A stretch of 64,000 bases of DNA. Origin: Lepus europaeus (taxonomy: Eukaryota > Chordata > Mammalia > Lagomorpha > Leporidae). The stretch spans positions 145,507,701-145,571,700 of the forward strand of contig NC_084827.1 of the NCBI RefSeq assembly GCF_033115175.1, in the 5' to 3' direction. The notes under the pieces are model-generated. The model searched no databases. It was not told the origin of the DNA and saw only the letters and a program-made list of their open reading frames with translations. Every line of letters begins with the position of its first letter. Position 1 is the stretch's first letter. The position numbers and the translations under genes are program-made. Positions 11,250 through 28,535 of the stretch are shown one piece after another.

Positions 11250-11452
11250 GGTACTTCAAAAAGTTCATGGAAGAATGGAAAAGATGACTTTATTTTAGTG
11301 CAAAAACCATTGAAATCAATGCAAAGGTTTTTCATAATACACATTTTCTATGGACTTTTTGAAGACCCCATCACATGTATGGATTTCAATATTTTTTGCA
11401 CCAAAATAAATTTATCTTTTAATTTCACTTTCCGGGAGCTTCTTAAAGTACC
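11250..11452. mobile_element. Composite palindromic mariner-like element
   Basis: Starts GGTACTTCAAAAAGTTCATG and its first unit ends near ATGGACTTTTTGAAGACCCC (about 11368), forming inverted ends. A second half-unit in reverse orientation follows and ends CTTAAAGTACCC. The layout suggests a non-autonomous element with a partial inverted duplicate or a nested copy. The family name is uncertain. Confidence 0.6.
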
Positions 11453-11494
11453 CTTAAAAGAACCCCCAATACTCCCTCCCCTGCCAAGTGATAA

Positions 11495-11570
11495 GACTTG
11501 AACTGGTGCACATATGGATGCCAGCACTGCAGGCAGCAGCTCAACCAGCTAGGCCACAGCGCCGGCCCCT
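11495..11570 (-). mobile_element. CSINE 5' fragment, minus strand
   Basis: Only the 5' end is left in reverse orientation: GATGCCAGCACTGCAGGCAG, then GCCACAGCGCCGGCCCC. Confidence 0.8.
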
Positions 11571-11954
11571 AACCAGAATTTTAAATTCCTACTTTTCCCT
11601 TGCCTGACTCTGTTTAGGAGAGGGGAAAAAAATAACCAGCATCCATCAGACTAGGCCTCTGATTTAAAGGACTAAGAGAGTTCCTGAAGACGCTTGTCCT
11701 TGGGTTGTTCGATTGGAAAGTTAATTTATTCTGTGTCAGCAAAGGTGCTATCAATCAGTTTGTTTGTGTTTATTTTAGAGAGAGAAGGGGGGGGGGGTGC
11801 TGGAGAAGATAGAGAACACACTCTAATGCCCACCAGGGACCTCTGGGCCCAGAACAGAGGGGCATGAATTACAACATGGGCAAAAGAAATACTAAGCCTG
11901 GGTTTCCTTTTGCTGTCCAGGCTGCCCTGGGTCGTTGGCTCTGCAATCATACAA
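11571..11954. other. Intergenic just past the ALS2 3' end
   Basis: Holds a G10-type run and a GAGAGAGAAGG tract near 11777-11797, perhaps a relic SINE tail. Nothing else seen. Confidence 0.4.
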
Positions 11955-13198
11955 CAAGCTCAGAAAGATGAACATCTTTTATTACGAAAACTGCTGTTCC
12001 ATTACAGCCACCATTCTGAAACAGTATTTAATGAACATTTATCTTGATTATAAAGTAGAGCAGAACCCATGATCCTTTTCCAATGTCATGAACGCCTGCT
12101 GAGTCATTTCGCGCGAACGCTCACCGTGGAGTGGAGATGAGACGAGGGGAGCACCTGTGACCTGAAACAGCTACCAGTGTGACTCGGACAGTGTAAACTG
12201 ACAGACAATACAAATACGACATGTTTAAAAAAAAGCAAAACCCTAAAATGTCGAGGAGCCACAACACTTGTGAGATGGGAGGCGCTCAAAGCTTGTTTCC
12301 TTGCTTTGCCTTCCCGTCCGTGAGTTCAGTGCGAGGTACCGTGGGGAGACCCACAGCACAAGGCTGCGACCGTGCGTGTCTTTGCTTCCATATTTCCCAA
12401 TCTTCAGCCCTGCTCCACAACACAGCCTGCAGGCATGAGCGGGCCTCGGGACACGGCCTTCGCGCGGGGACACGTGTGCAGCACCCCAGCAGCGTCGGGA
12501 TTCCAGTGTATTCACTCTGTGCAGCGCGGGGGGAAGGAAAAGCCGCACTTCCTATGTTCTCGGACGCAGTCTACGTCTGGGGGGTCAGGCCGTGGTAGCC
12601 ACTGCTCAGAACCTCTCCCATCATGAATACCCTGGTGGAAAAGCTTCACAAACATTAAACCTGCAGTTTGAAAGTTCATCTCTCCCCTCCCTCAGCGAAG
12701 CGTGCTGCACACGGGATAGGGCAGGATTTAGGAAGGCATAGCGTGGCTGCTACGCTGTCCAGTACAGTCTGGTCCTTGCAAAGGGACCTGGGTAACTGCA
12801 GATGGGTTCAGGCAAACCAGAAACTCAAAAATACTCATCCACTCCTTTAATGTAAGAAGCCACGCCGGGAACTTTTCTTCCAGCTCCGTGGCGCTGATGT
12901 ACCCTTACTGTCTCTTTTTCCAAATACGGGATGTGTGGTAGGTCGGGAACTTAACACGGGCCAAGGGCTGGTTTCACGGCTGTCTGCCACCTTTTCCATC
13001 CTCCCTTTAAACTACGCAGTCTCCCCCCCGACCCCAGCCGGCCTCAGGGCTGTGATTATTGGTAAGGCTCAGAAACGACAACCGAAATAGCACAACGTCC
13101 TTTCCAACTTCCACCCTGCTCTCTGCCGTGAAGGAGGCTCCAGCTGGTGCGATCGCACTCTCAGGGCAGATAATCCCGTGTTCAAGCTGTCATGCAGC
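11955..13198 (-). other. ALS2: ALS2 3' untranslated region (approximate end)
   Basis: About 1.24 kb from the stop codon to the first good poly(A) signal, similar to the human 3' UTR length. I see no SINE inside it, unlike all flanking DNA, which fits selection against insertions in the UTR. The distal end is inferred from the AATAAA at 11978-11983 and is uncertain by tens of bases. Confidence 0.75.
11978..11983 (-). terminator. ALS2: Poly(A) signal AATAAA for ALS2
   Basis: Canonical AATAAA on the minus strand, about 1.22 kb after the stop codon. A variant ATTAAA lies just upstream in the transcript at 12027-12032 and could give a slightly shorter 3' UTR. Confidence 0.7.
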
Positions 13199-13237
13199 CT
13201 AGTTAAGCTTCTCACGCTGGATCTGGTAGTAACAGGC
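13199..13237 (-). CDS. ALS2: ALS2 exon 34, coding part (residues 1646-1657 and stop)
   Basis: 39 coding nt giving ACYYQIQREKLN and a TAG stop, the exact human C-terminus. The acceptor is TTTTTTTCAG. Too short for an open-frame search; identified from the protein end and splice site. Confidence 0.97.
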   Translation of the reverse strand, partial: ACYYQIQREKLN

Positions 13238-13610
13238 CTGAAAAAAAGTCCAAAACAAGTCCAAGTTTACTTGGAAAGAAACCGCGGAAACAGAGCAATG
13301 CACGTGGGATGAAAGCAAGCCCAACTCGCGTTAGCACCGAGGGCCCCACAAACCCAGTTGTGTTCACTGTTCCCTGCTGCTCCAGTGCCAGGCCCCCATC
13401 CAATGGCTACATTTTTTGCCTAGCTGTGTAATGAGCATAGATAAAAACACCATAGGTTTGCCCTCCAAATCTCAAACAAAACCCCATCTTTTTTACTAGG
13501 CGTCTGATACAATGTTTTCAATTAATTCCTTTAATCCACATCCTTCCTCCAAAAGTGATAATGCAGTATCCAATAGTTTGCTTCACCATGTATTAATAAG
13601 TCCTCTCTTG

Positions 13611-13920
13611 GGGCCGGTTTTGTGGTGTATGGGCAAAGCTGCTGTCTGCAGCACTGGCATCCCATATGGGCACCAGTTTGAGTCCCAACTGCTCCACCTC
13701 CAGTCCAGCTCCCTGCTAATGCACCTGGGAAAGCAGCGGAAGATGGCCCAAGTGCTTGGGCCCTTGCACCCATGTGGGAGACCTGGATGAAGCTCCTGGC
13801 TTTGACCTGGCCCAGCCCCGGCTGTTGTGGCCATGGGGAGGGTGAACCAGCAGATGGTAGATCTCTGTCTCTCTCTCTCTGCAACTCTGACTTTCAAATA
13901 AATGAATCTTTAAAAACAAA
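13611..13920 (+). mobile_element. CSINE with target-site duplication, ALS2 intron 33
   Basis: Middle-age copy from GGGGCCGGTTTTGTGGTG to AAATAAATGAATCTTTAAAA. AATAAGTCCTCTCTT is repeated at 13595-13609 and 13930-13944. Confidence 0.92.
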
Positions 13921-13944
13921 CCATCAAAAAATAAGTCCTCTCTT

Positions 13945-14462
13945 TTCTATTTTGATGTTTCTGTTTTTATGTGAAATTTTTATTATAATACTGTCTATAA
14001 AGGGCTGATCCTTTTCTTTTGGATATCTGTCTATTCCTATGACAGTAACATACTTTGTTATCTTAACCACTGTAGTTCTACAACATTCTATTAAGTGGCA
14101 GAGTCTAGTCTCCCTCTGTGTTGCTCTTCTGAGGAAGAAAATGGAAGTGACTCCCAAGAACCCCTAGAGGGCACCCGGATAGAGGACCTTGTCTGTGACC
14201 TTTTACAGTACACACCGGACAACAGAAAGAAGACAGATCTCGAATCTGTTACTTACATACTGCCTGATGGTTTTACCTTATTTCTAATAACTACTGTTGA
14301 GAGCTTTCTGGACGCTAAGAATCCTTTCTATTTCCTTTCCAGAGTTATACTTACTGACATAAGCGTAAGCCTTTGTAACAAACTGAAAGATCGACTGACG
14401 GAAAGCAGAGCTTGCTTTAGTGTTCTGAAGCACAGCTGACGTAACCCACTTCCTCAGCGTGC
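13945..14462. other. ALS2 intron 33, unique stretch
   Basis: Contains a 114-codon open frame on the plus strand at 14095-14439 that I do not recognise and regard as chance. No repeat named. Confidence 0.4.
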
Positions 14463-14468
14463 TTTAAA

Positions 14469-14669
14469 CCGGGGTGGGGAACGTCCAGGCCGCGGGCCAT
14501 ATAAGACCACGGAATCGTCCGGTCTGGCCTCGCCAAGGCGACCACAGAAGGGACTCGAAAGTGAGCTCACCTACAACAGGCTGGTTTTTAGGTTGCTAGC
14601 ATCGTGTGGCCCCTGTGATGTTATAAATACGCACACGGCCCTTGGCAGAACAAAGCTTCCCCACTCCTG
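14469..14669. mobile_element. hAT-like non-autonomous DNA transposon
   Basis: 201 bp bounded by inverted ends (CCGGGGTGGGGAAC at the left, GCTTCCCCACTCCTG at the right) and flanked by TTTAAA copies at 14463-14468 and 14670-14675. Interior is GC-rich (GGCCGCGGGCCATATAAGAC). Classification as hAT rests on the CAGGGGT-like terminus. Confidence 0.65.
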
Positions 14670-14817
14670 TTTAAACTCCCACCCGCAGGAGCCCTAAAGG
14701 CGTGTAATAATGTCTGTCCGGAACTCCTGCACGAGGACCAAAGGGGTTAGCGACAGGCGCCACTGAGGCCGACGACGGGCGGACTTCGACGCCACCGGGA
14801 ACACTGGCCGCACTCAC

Positions 14818-14914
14818 CTTCAGGGTGGTGAACATGATGCCTTGCTCCCCATGCTGAAGGTAGGGGTCCATGAGGTCCTCGATGAGGTGCACCTCAGAGC
14901 CCAGGTTCCTGATC
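14818..14914 (-). CDS. ALS2: ALS2 exon 33 (residues 1613-1645, VPS9 core)
   Basis: 97 nt encoding [20 protein letters not shown] and [12 protein letters not shown]. It carries L1617, the second residue known to be required for exchange activity. Acceptor GGGCAG, donor GTGAGT. Confidence 0.98.
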
Positions 14915-15107
14915 CTGCCCCGAAAGAAAAGGAAGGCGCTCACACATCCACCCTCCTTCTCTCTGATGGGAGAAGGCCGACCGGCGCTGGAAGGGGTTCA
15001 GAGGAGCGGGTTTTTTCTCGCGGGAGAGGACTCCCCTCATCAGCTCAGAGAGGCGGAGCAGACTCGCTGACATGACCACCCGCTAAGGGGCATCAGGAAG
15101 GTGCTCA

Positions 15108-15938
<831 letters not shown>

Positions 15939-16123
15939 AAAGGAGAATACAAGGGAAGGGCTGCTCGCCGGAAAGACCACCCAGATGCCTCCCGGGAGCC
16001 CCTCCGACCTGCTGGCTGCACTTGACATCCTCTGGAGCTTAGGCAAAGCTGAGAGCTTATTAATATCTTAATAGATTAACCCCCACTTTGATCTGGGTGA
16101 TTTTTCAACAAATCGGGGATTAC

Positions 16124-16185
16124 CTGATCTGCTGCAGACATTCCACTGCTGACGCAAAGCAAGCATCTCTTGTGGTCGGTAAAAC
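16124..16185 (-). CDS. ALS2: ALS2 exon 31 (residues 1543-1563, VPS9 domain)
   Basis: 62 nt encoding VLPTTRDACFASAVECLQQI; human has K for this R. Acceptor TCTGCAG, donor GTAATC. S1563 is split with exon 32. Confidence 0.97.
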
Positions 16186-16385
16186 CTGCAGAAAGAGAAT
16201 CGTGGAGGTCAAAGAAGACAGCTGTCTTTCGCAACAACAGTAAAATACATGGTGTCGGTGGCAGAGCAATCGACGCCAGCACAGCGCGGGTGCGTTCTAC
16301 CCAAATAAAACACGAGCTTTTGCCATCTCGAATCTTTCGCACCGAAGAAAAGTATATTTGCTGAGGAAAGTAATCGCTACTGTAC

Positions 16386-16431
16386 CTTTTTACTCTCTCC
16401 AAGGATCGACAAGGTCACTGGCCAAAATTTC
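16386..16431 (-). CDS. ALS2: ALS2 exon 30 (residues 1527-1542, VPS9 domain)
   Basis: Only 46 nt, encoding KFWPVTLSILGESKK (human has A for this V). Too short to show as an open frame on its own; found by the exact frame fit between exons 29 and 31. Acceptor TTGTAG, donor GTACAG. Confidence 0.95.
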
Positions 16432-17612
<1,181 letters not shown>

Positions 17613-17995
17613 TCACAGCTCATCTCGGAATCACAAATGGCGCCTCGGGTTCTCAGGGTCCGGGGGAGACACGGGGAGTTCTTCTCTCGCACCGAGGAGG
17701 TTTACCACGGCACTGGGGTTTTCTCTTCAACCAACCGTGAATTCTGCTCAGGCACTCAGATCTCACTGAATGAGCCCCCCGTTACGCCCACTTCCTTGCG
17801 GCGTTTCTGGCCTACACTGTGCCCACTGCTCAGCTGCTGCTACTGTCCTGTGGCACGGCTAACAGATCCCCCGCTCCACCGTGCCCTTTCGGGAATGAGC
17901 ACACCGAGAGCTAGAGAAAACAACTCACCCGTGGGCCTCTCGGGACGAGATTCCCCAGTCCTCATCCCCCTCCTTCTCCATCCCCACTCCACTTA

Positions 17996-19035
<1,040 letters not shown>

Positions 19036-19400
19036 AGAGATCCTGTGTCACACAAGCTCCAATGTGCTTGCCACCTGGAGCCGTCTCCTCCCGAAGATGG
19101 TCACTGGCTCATTTAATTGCCTTCTTCCAGGTCTCTGTTCAAATGCCCGCGTATTGGTCTGGCTTTGCTGACCTTCTATTTAGAACAGTGGCATCTTCCC
19201 CCAGCTCCATCCTCTTGCACCAGTCACCATCTAGCACACACTTGATTTGTTTACCCTGTCCCTCAGATTGCTTGCTTGGTTTTTTCTTTTTTTCTTTTTT
19301 TTTGGGGTGGGGTGGGGGGGACGGGGGGTGGTGGTGGCAGCTTTGCTAGTGACTAACAAATAAAAGCACTCAATAAATCCCTGTTGAATAAGTAGGCATG
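19036..19400 (+). repeat. L2-like LINE 3' end
   Basis: Landmarks CTTCCAGGTCTCTGTTCAAATG, then a CAGTCACCATCTAGCACA-like stretch, and a final CACTCAATAAATCCCTGTTGAATAAG typical of L2 ends (given as landmarks). A T/G-rich tract (19278-19340) interrupts it. Confidence 0.55.
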
Positions 19401-19856
19401 ATACTGCTGTCAAAGGACAGGACATAAACACCCAGCACAACCCAATATACAGAACTTTATACACCCTGGGGCTAGCTTTTAGAGATACGATTTTGCCTGG
19501 AGATTAAATCCAAATAAGAATACAATTATGTTTCATACCAAAACTAGGATTGAACAAACATTTTAACTTCTGTTACATTTAATGAGTAAGAAAGATATGG
19601 AAGGAAAGAGGTAACAAGGGCTAAGTCTCATTTTTTTTTTAAGCTTGGGGCATCACATAAATTAAGAATATTTTCACTATTAATGTATCTGAGGACCTGG
19701 CATGAAGTCATTTTCTGGATGAACAACTTCTGCGACAAAGGGGAGCTCTCAGAAGTGCTCACGGAGTTGTACTCTCTAAGTTCAGAGTGAAGACAGCCGA
19801 GCATCAGCACTGACCAGTGGCCCACAGCTCCTAGACCCCGAGGAAGACATCTCTTA

Positions 19857-21780
<1,924 letters not shown>

Positions 21781-21797
21781 TCTGTATCTAATTTCTT

Positions 21798-21828
21798 TCT
21801 TTTTTTTTGATAGGCAGAGTTAAACAGT

Positions 21829-21859
<31 letters not shown>

Positions 21860-22449
21860 CTTCCTTCCGTTGGTTCACCCCCCAAATGGCCGCTACAGCC
21901 AGCGCGCTGTGCCGACCCGAAGCCAGGAGCCAGGTGCTTCTCCTGGTCTCCCATGCCGGTACAGGCGCCCAAGCACTTGGGCCACCCTCCACTGCACTCC
22001 CGGGCCACAGCAGAGAGCTGGACTGGAAGAGGAGCAACTGGGACAGAATCCGGAGCCCCAACCGGGACTAGAATCTGGGGTGCTGGCGCCGCAGGCGGAG
22101 GATTAGCCAGCCAAGTGAGCTACGGCGCCGGCTCTGTATGGACAGGCAGAGTTACACAGTGAGAAAGACAGAAAGGTCTTCCTTTTTGCCGTTGGTTCAC
22201 CCTCCAATGGCCGCTGCGGCTGGCGCATCTCACTGATCCGAAGCCAGGATCCAGGTGCTTCTCCTGGTCTCCCATGCGGGTGCAGGGCCTAAGCACTTGG
22301 GCCATCCTCCACTGCACTCCTGGGCCACAGCAGAGAGCTGTCCTGGAAGAGGAGCAACCGGGACAGAATCCGGCGCCCCGACCGCGACTAGAACCCAGGG
22401 TGCAGGCACCGCAGGCAGAGGATTAGCCTAGTGAGCTGCGGCGCTGGCC
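21798..22449 (-). mobile_element. Two head-to-tail young CSINEs inside one target-site duplication
   Basis: Two minus-strand copies, about 21798-22133 and 22137-22449, abut each other. The outer flanks share TCTGTATCTAATTTCTT (21781-21797 and 22450-22466). The joint between them reads CTCTGTATGGACAGGCAGAG, which contains part of that same duplication. The left copy has lost most of its tail spacer. Confidence 0.9.
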
Positions 22450-22470
22450 TCTGTATCTAATTTCTTAAAA

Positions 22471-22490
22471 CACACACACACACACACACA
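22471..22490. repeat. (CA)10 microsatellite
   Basis: Ten CA units next to the SINE pair. Confidence 0.95.
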
Positions 22491-23395
22491 GAGCAATAGA
22501 AATTAGCAGATATTTGGTTTACCTGAAATATTAATTTTGATATATTCAATTAGATGGAAACTAGACTAATTTCTCTAGGCTAGAATAACAATTATTTGTT
22601 ACATTTGACTGTGAGGTATTTAAAGCTCCTAAAATATTCTTCAATCTCTACAACTTAATTTATATGTAATTGTATTATGCTTTAGTATATTAAAATTATT
22701 TTAAAATTAAGAATTTATTCAAAGACTTTGGTAACATTTAGGAAACTAGAACATTTAATCATTTAGAACAAAAATTTACAGTCTGAATAAATGGATAACT
22801 GCTGAGTTTTATTTTTTCAATCCCTAAGTATTACTGACATGTGTAAATGAAAATCAGCATAAAACCGATTTTAAAAGCCAAGTGAATGCAGTTACACATA
22901 CAATCAACAAAGTAAGCTCTTTGATCTTTTAACAATAAAGGAGTAGCTCAAATAAACCATTACCTAGCATTACACTTAAAAGTTTGTTAAGAGGTTTTGC
23001 TGTAAGGTCCTTAGGTACAAATGCTAAGTGATGCTGGCAGTTAAATAGGGCAACCTGAAGGCAGGCAGATGAGAAAAAAAGTAGGGGAAGAAGAAAGGAG
23101 AAACCAAGGAAAGAAAGACAAAGAGAAAGAGGAAGAAAAAGGTACACCTGTAGCTTTTCTTTCAGCATTTTGAAACTGCTGTGCCATTTCCTCCCGGCCT
23201 CCAAGGCTTCTGGTGAGAAACATGCGGTGGCTTGAATAACTCTTTCCCTCTGTGCAATGCATCATTTTTCTTTGGCTGCTTTCAAGATCTTTATCTCTGA
23301 ATTTGAATATGATGCATCTGTTCATGGGTAGCTTTAATTTTTCCAGGTTGGGGTTTGCTCAGCTTCTTAAACCTACAGGTTCATATTCTTTAATA
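22491..23395. other. ALS2 intron 25, AT-rich then purine-rich
   Basis: AT-rich to about 22930. A purine-rich block (AG only for long runs) at 23065-23145. No exon seen. Confidence 0.45.
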
Positions 23396-23408
23396 AACTT
23401 GAGGAGTT

Positions 23409-23735
23409 GGGGCAAGCGCTGTGGCACAGCGGGTAAAGCCACCGCCTACGTGCCGGCATCCCAAACAGGCACCGGTTTGAGTCCTGGCTGCTCCACTTCT
23501 GATCCAGCTCTCTGCTGTGGCCTGGGAAAGCAGTGGAAGATGGCCCAAGTCCTTGGGCCCCTACACCCACATGGGAGACCCTGAAGAAGCTCCTGGCTCC
23601 TGCCTTTGGATCGGCACAGCACCAGCCGTTGCGGCCAACTGGGGAGTGAACCAGTGGACGGAAGATGTCTCTCTGCCTCTCCTTCTCATTGTAAATCTGA
23701 CTTTCAAATAAAATAAATAAATCTTAAGGAAAGAA
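23409..23735 (+). mobile_element. CSINE with target-site duplication
   Basis: Middle-age copy, GGGGCAAGCGCTGTGGCACA to AAATAAAATAAATAAATCTT. AACTTGAGGAGTT (23396-23408) and AACTTGAGGTGTT (23743-23755) flank it, one mismatch. It sits inside the ancient LINE piece that continues on both sides. Confidence 0.9.
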
Positions 23736-23755
23736 AAAAAAGAACTTGAGGTGTT

Positions 23756-24525
23756 TTCAAATATTATTTCTTCAAAAAACGTTCGACCCCATATACTTTC
23801 TCCTTTTTCTGGAATTCTAAGAACACAGAGACCCACAAGTCCTCGAGACCCTGTTTGCTTTTTTTCCCCATGCTTTTCCTTTCTGTTGTTCAGACTGGAT
23901 AATTTCTATTGACATATTTTCAAGTTCACTGACTTTCCATTGCTATCTCTATCTGCTACTGAGTTCACAGAGTTATTTTGGTTATCGTATTTTTAACTCT
24001 AACATTTCAATTTGGTTCTTCCTTAAATTTTCTATTTCTCTGCTGATCCTGTTGGTTTAATATCTGTTTCAAGGGTGCTTGAAACCGCTCATCTGAGCAT
24101 TTTGATGATAGTTGCTTTAAAGTTCTTGTGAGCCAACTCCAACATCTCCATCACCTCATCATTGATGTCTGTTGATTATCTTCCACCAAATGAGTTTTTT
24201 CAAGGTTTTTTGTTTGCTGAGTCATTTTCATAGATATCCTAAACATATTTAGCATTATGTTATGAGATTTTCAGTTTTGTTTATACCCTATAAGAATGGT
24301 GACATGCATAAAAGAGTAAACACAGCAGGTTTAAACGTTATCTTTAGAAGGCCCTTCTACTTTGAAGACTGACCCTTGGTTGGTGCCTGGGAACCAAGCT
24401 TGCTGAAAGTTCCCTACACTGCTATGAAACATCCCCTAACTGATAAGGGTGTCGTGTTGCTCATAGATGGTACTAATAATGTGATTTATGGTCTACATCT
24501 GCTTTCTTTGTGGGACTGTGGACTT
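23756..24525. mobile_element. Ancient LINE-1 (L1M-like) fragment
   Basis: Runs such as ATAATTTCTATTGACATATT, TTCAAGTTCACTGACTTTCC and GATGATAGTTGCTTTAAAG match old mammalian L1 sequence as I recall it. It continues after the SINE cluster at about 25615. Non-coding. Confidence 0.65.
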
Positions 24526-24542
24526 TTAAAATTTTATTTACT

Positions 24543-24876
24543 TGGCCAGCGCCGCAGCTCACTAGGCTAATCCTCCGCCTGCAGTGCCGGCATCCCGGGT
24601 TCTAGTCCCGGTCGGGGCACCAGATTCTGTCCCGGTTGCCCCTCTTCCAGTCCAGCTCTCTGCTGTGGCCCGGGAGTGCAGTGGAGGATGGCCCAAGTCC
24701 TTGGGCCCTGCAGCCCATGGGAGACCAGGAGAAGCACCTGGCTCCTGGCTTCGGATCAGCGCAGTGCACCGGCCGCAGCGCACCAGCCGCAGCGGCCATT
24801 GGAGGGTGAACCAACGGCAAAAAGGAAGACCTTTCTCTGTCTCTCTCTCTCACTGTCCACTCTGCCTGTTAAAATT
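24543..24876 (+). mobile_element. Young CSINE nested in an older repeat
   Basis: GGCCAGCGCCGCAGCTCACT, GGTTCTAGTCCCGGTCGGGG, AGTGCAGTGGAGGATGGCCC, then a T-rich end. AAAATTTTATTTACT-like flanks on both sides show insertion into the tail of the older SINE to its right. Confidence 0.9.
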
Positions 24877-24883
24877 TTTTTTT

Positions 24884-25165
24884 TTTATTTACTCATTTGA
24901 GAGACAGGGAAATAGAGAATTCCCATCTGCTGGTTCATTCCCTCAAGACCTGCACAGCGAGGAGAGGGCTGGCTAGGGGGTGAAGCTGTGAGTTAGGAAC
25001 TCAGTCCGGGTTTCTCACATGGTGCAGGAACCATCACTGCTGCCTCTCAGGGTGCACACTGGCAGGAAGCTGGAGTCAGGAGCCAGGGCCAGGAATCAAA
25101 CCCAACTACTACAACCTGGGACGCAGGCACAGGCATCCCAAGTCAGCTGCTAGGCTAAATGCTCA
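24884..25165 (-). mobile_element. Old CSINE-like SINE, minus strand
   Basis: TATTTACTCATTTGAGAGAC, ATCTGCTGGTTCATTCCCTC, GGCAGGAAGCTGGAGTCAGG and CAGGCATCCCAAGTCAGCTG landmarks. Confidence 0.75.
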
Positions 25166-25244
25166 TTCCAGAACTATGGAAGTTGGCTAACTGCCAGGCA
25201 CAGGGAACCTACATAATCAGCCTCCAATAAAAATCTTGGGCATT

Positions 25245-25247
<3 letters not shown>

Positions 25248-25285
<38 letters not shown>

Positions 25286-25610
25286 TTTTACAGGAAGAGT
25301 GGACAGTGAGAGAGAGAGAGAGACAGAGAGAAAGGTCTTTCTTTGCCGTTGGTTCACCCTCCAATGGCCGCTGTGGCCGGCGCACCGCGCTAATCTGATG
25401 GCAGGAGCCAGGTGCTTCTCCTGGTCTCCCATGTGGGTGCAGGGCCCAAGCACTTGGGCCATCCTCCACTGCACTCCCCGGGCCATAGCAGAGAGCTGGC
25501 CTGGAAGAGGGGCAACCGGGATAGAATCTGGTACCCTGACTGGGACTAGAACCCGGTGTGCCGGCGCCGCTAGGCAGAGGATTAGCCTGTTGAGCCACGG
25601 CGCCGGCCGG
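25248..25610 (-). mobile_element. Young CSINE, minus strand, long poly(A)
   Basis: Begins with about 32 T (poly(A) tail read on the plus strand) and ends GCCACGGCGCCGGCC. Imperfect flanks GCATTGAGTTTT and GCACTAAGTTTT are the target duplication. Confidence 0.92.
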
Positions 25611-25614
25611 CACT

Positions 25615-26714
25615 AAGTTTTAATGGGCTTTCCTGGACAGAAACACCGCACATGTGTGGCTGCATTTTAGTGCTGGGAGGAGACTGTGCTCTTGGTGATG
25701 CCCCACAGAATGGAAAGAACAGGGGAAGTTCACACACAGATACCTCCAGACTCTGCGTGTCTCCTGCCCTTAGGACCTGGCTCTGTGCCTTTCTGTGTTG
25801 CCGTTAACTTTCCTTGGGAGATAGCTCTGTTGAGTCTTGTAGAGTCCTTCTGGTGAATCACTGAATGCGTAAGTGATCTTGGAAGCCTCTGAAGACAGCT
25901 GATGTTTTCGTTTCAGTCTTCCGTGAGCTGTGGTTCCACTGTCAGCTCACTTCTCAAAGCCTTTGCGGCCTTATTTAGGTCTGTTCATAAGTGTACGACA
26001 ATGGTCAGTCTGCGACCTGAGTGCAGGTCGACCAGTTAGCTCAGTTCTCAAAGTCTTTGGTATACTAGTTAGGATTTAATCCCAGTCTATGTGGGTCTGG
26101 GGTGAGGCCAGGAGTTGGTAAGTGCAAGCGATTGCTTCCCAGAGCTCCTCTGTCTCCATTACCTTCCAGGTATTTTCTAGTTCTCGGGACTGCTCTTTTA
26201 GATCTGTTGGACAGAAACCACCCATGTCTAGGGCCAGCAAGCAGAAGAATACAGAAAGGCCAATAAAGTAGTGGTGCAGCCTCTCGGGCCTCAGGATACA
26301 GCAAAGGGGAAAAAGTTTCCACTCCCTTAAAAGTTTTGGCTCCTGCAAGTTACCTGTTCATGGTTGCCCTGGCCACCACCTTCACAGAAGTCCCTGGAGG
26401 CTGAGGCATAAGGGAAAGGGGGCAAAGTAGGGAAGGAAAATCCAATGGATATTCTCAACTCTCAGTTTTAGGAGTCCTTGTCGCACTCTTCGAGTCAGAA
26501 TCAGAGGATTTCTCTTCCCGAGTTCTGCCTCCCGTCCCAGTGGTTCATTCCAGATTTCAGATGCATTGTATTAGGATGAAAAGTATTTGAGCAAAAAAGC
26601 CAGGAAACGCATCGCTGGCTTGGTGGTATTTGCATTCAGATGTTCTTCGTCAACCTATTCAAAATTTTCAGAGTTCACAAATAGCTGCTCCTGTGTTCTG
26701 TTCAGTTTTTTTTC
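25615..26714. other. Continuation of ancient LINE-like repeat, ALS2 intron 25
   Basis: GGTGATGCCCCACAGAATGG and neighbouring text fit the 3' end of the same old LINE seen from 23756. The right part has no nameable element. Confidence 0.45.
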
Positions 26715-26717
26715 CCC

Positions 26718-27028
26718 CCAAGACTTTATTTATTTGAAAGGTAGAGTTAGAGACAAAGAGAAGGAAAGATAAGGGAGAGAGGTCTTCCATCTGCTGGTTC
26801 ACTCCCCAAATGGCCGCAACAGCCAGAGCTGGGCTGATCCGAAGCCAGGAGCTTCTTCTGGGTCTCCTACGCGGGTGCAGGGGCCCAAAGACTTGGGCCA
26901 TCTTCCACTGTTTTGCCAGGCCATAGCAGAGAGCTGGATCAGAAGAGGAGCAGCTGGGACACAAACCAGCACCCATATGGGATGCCAGCACTGCAGGCGG
27001 AGGCTTAGCCTACACCATGGTGCAGGCC
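26718..27028 (-). mobile_element. CSINE, minus strand
   Basis: Middle-age copy, AAGACTTTATTTATTTGAAA to CTACACCATGGTGCAGGCCC, flanked by TCTGTTCA on both sides. It lies about 200 bp from ALS2 exon 25. Confidence 0.9.
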
Positions 27029-27225
27029 CCTCTGTTCATTTTTAATAGTTGAGTTCAACAGAAGACAAAGCAGGTGCATTTATTCAATCTTGCCCAGAAG
27101 CAGAAGAGCAGCACTGACTTCTCCATTAAATCATATTTCAAAATGAAATGTAGTGAGCCTTAACTATCTCCTGATTTTCAGTTTCATCTCCCTAACATGC
27201 TCAGGGCCGGGCAGGCCTTCACTCA

Positions 27226-28535
<1,310 letters not shown>

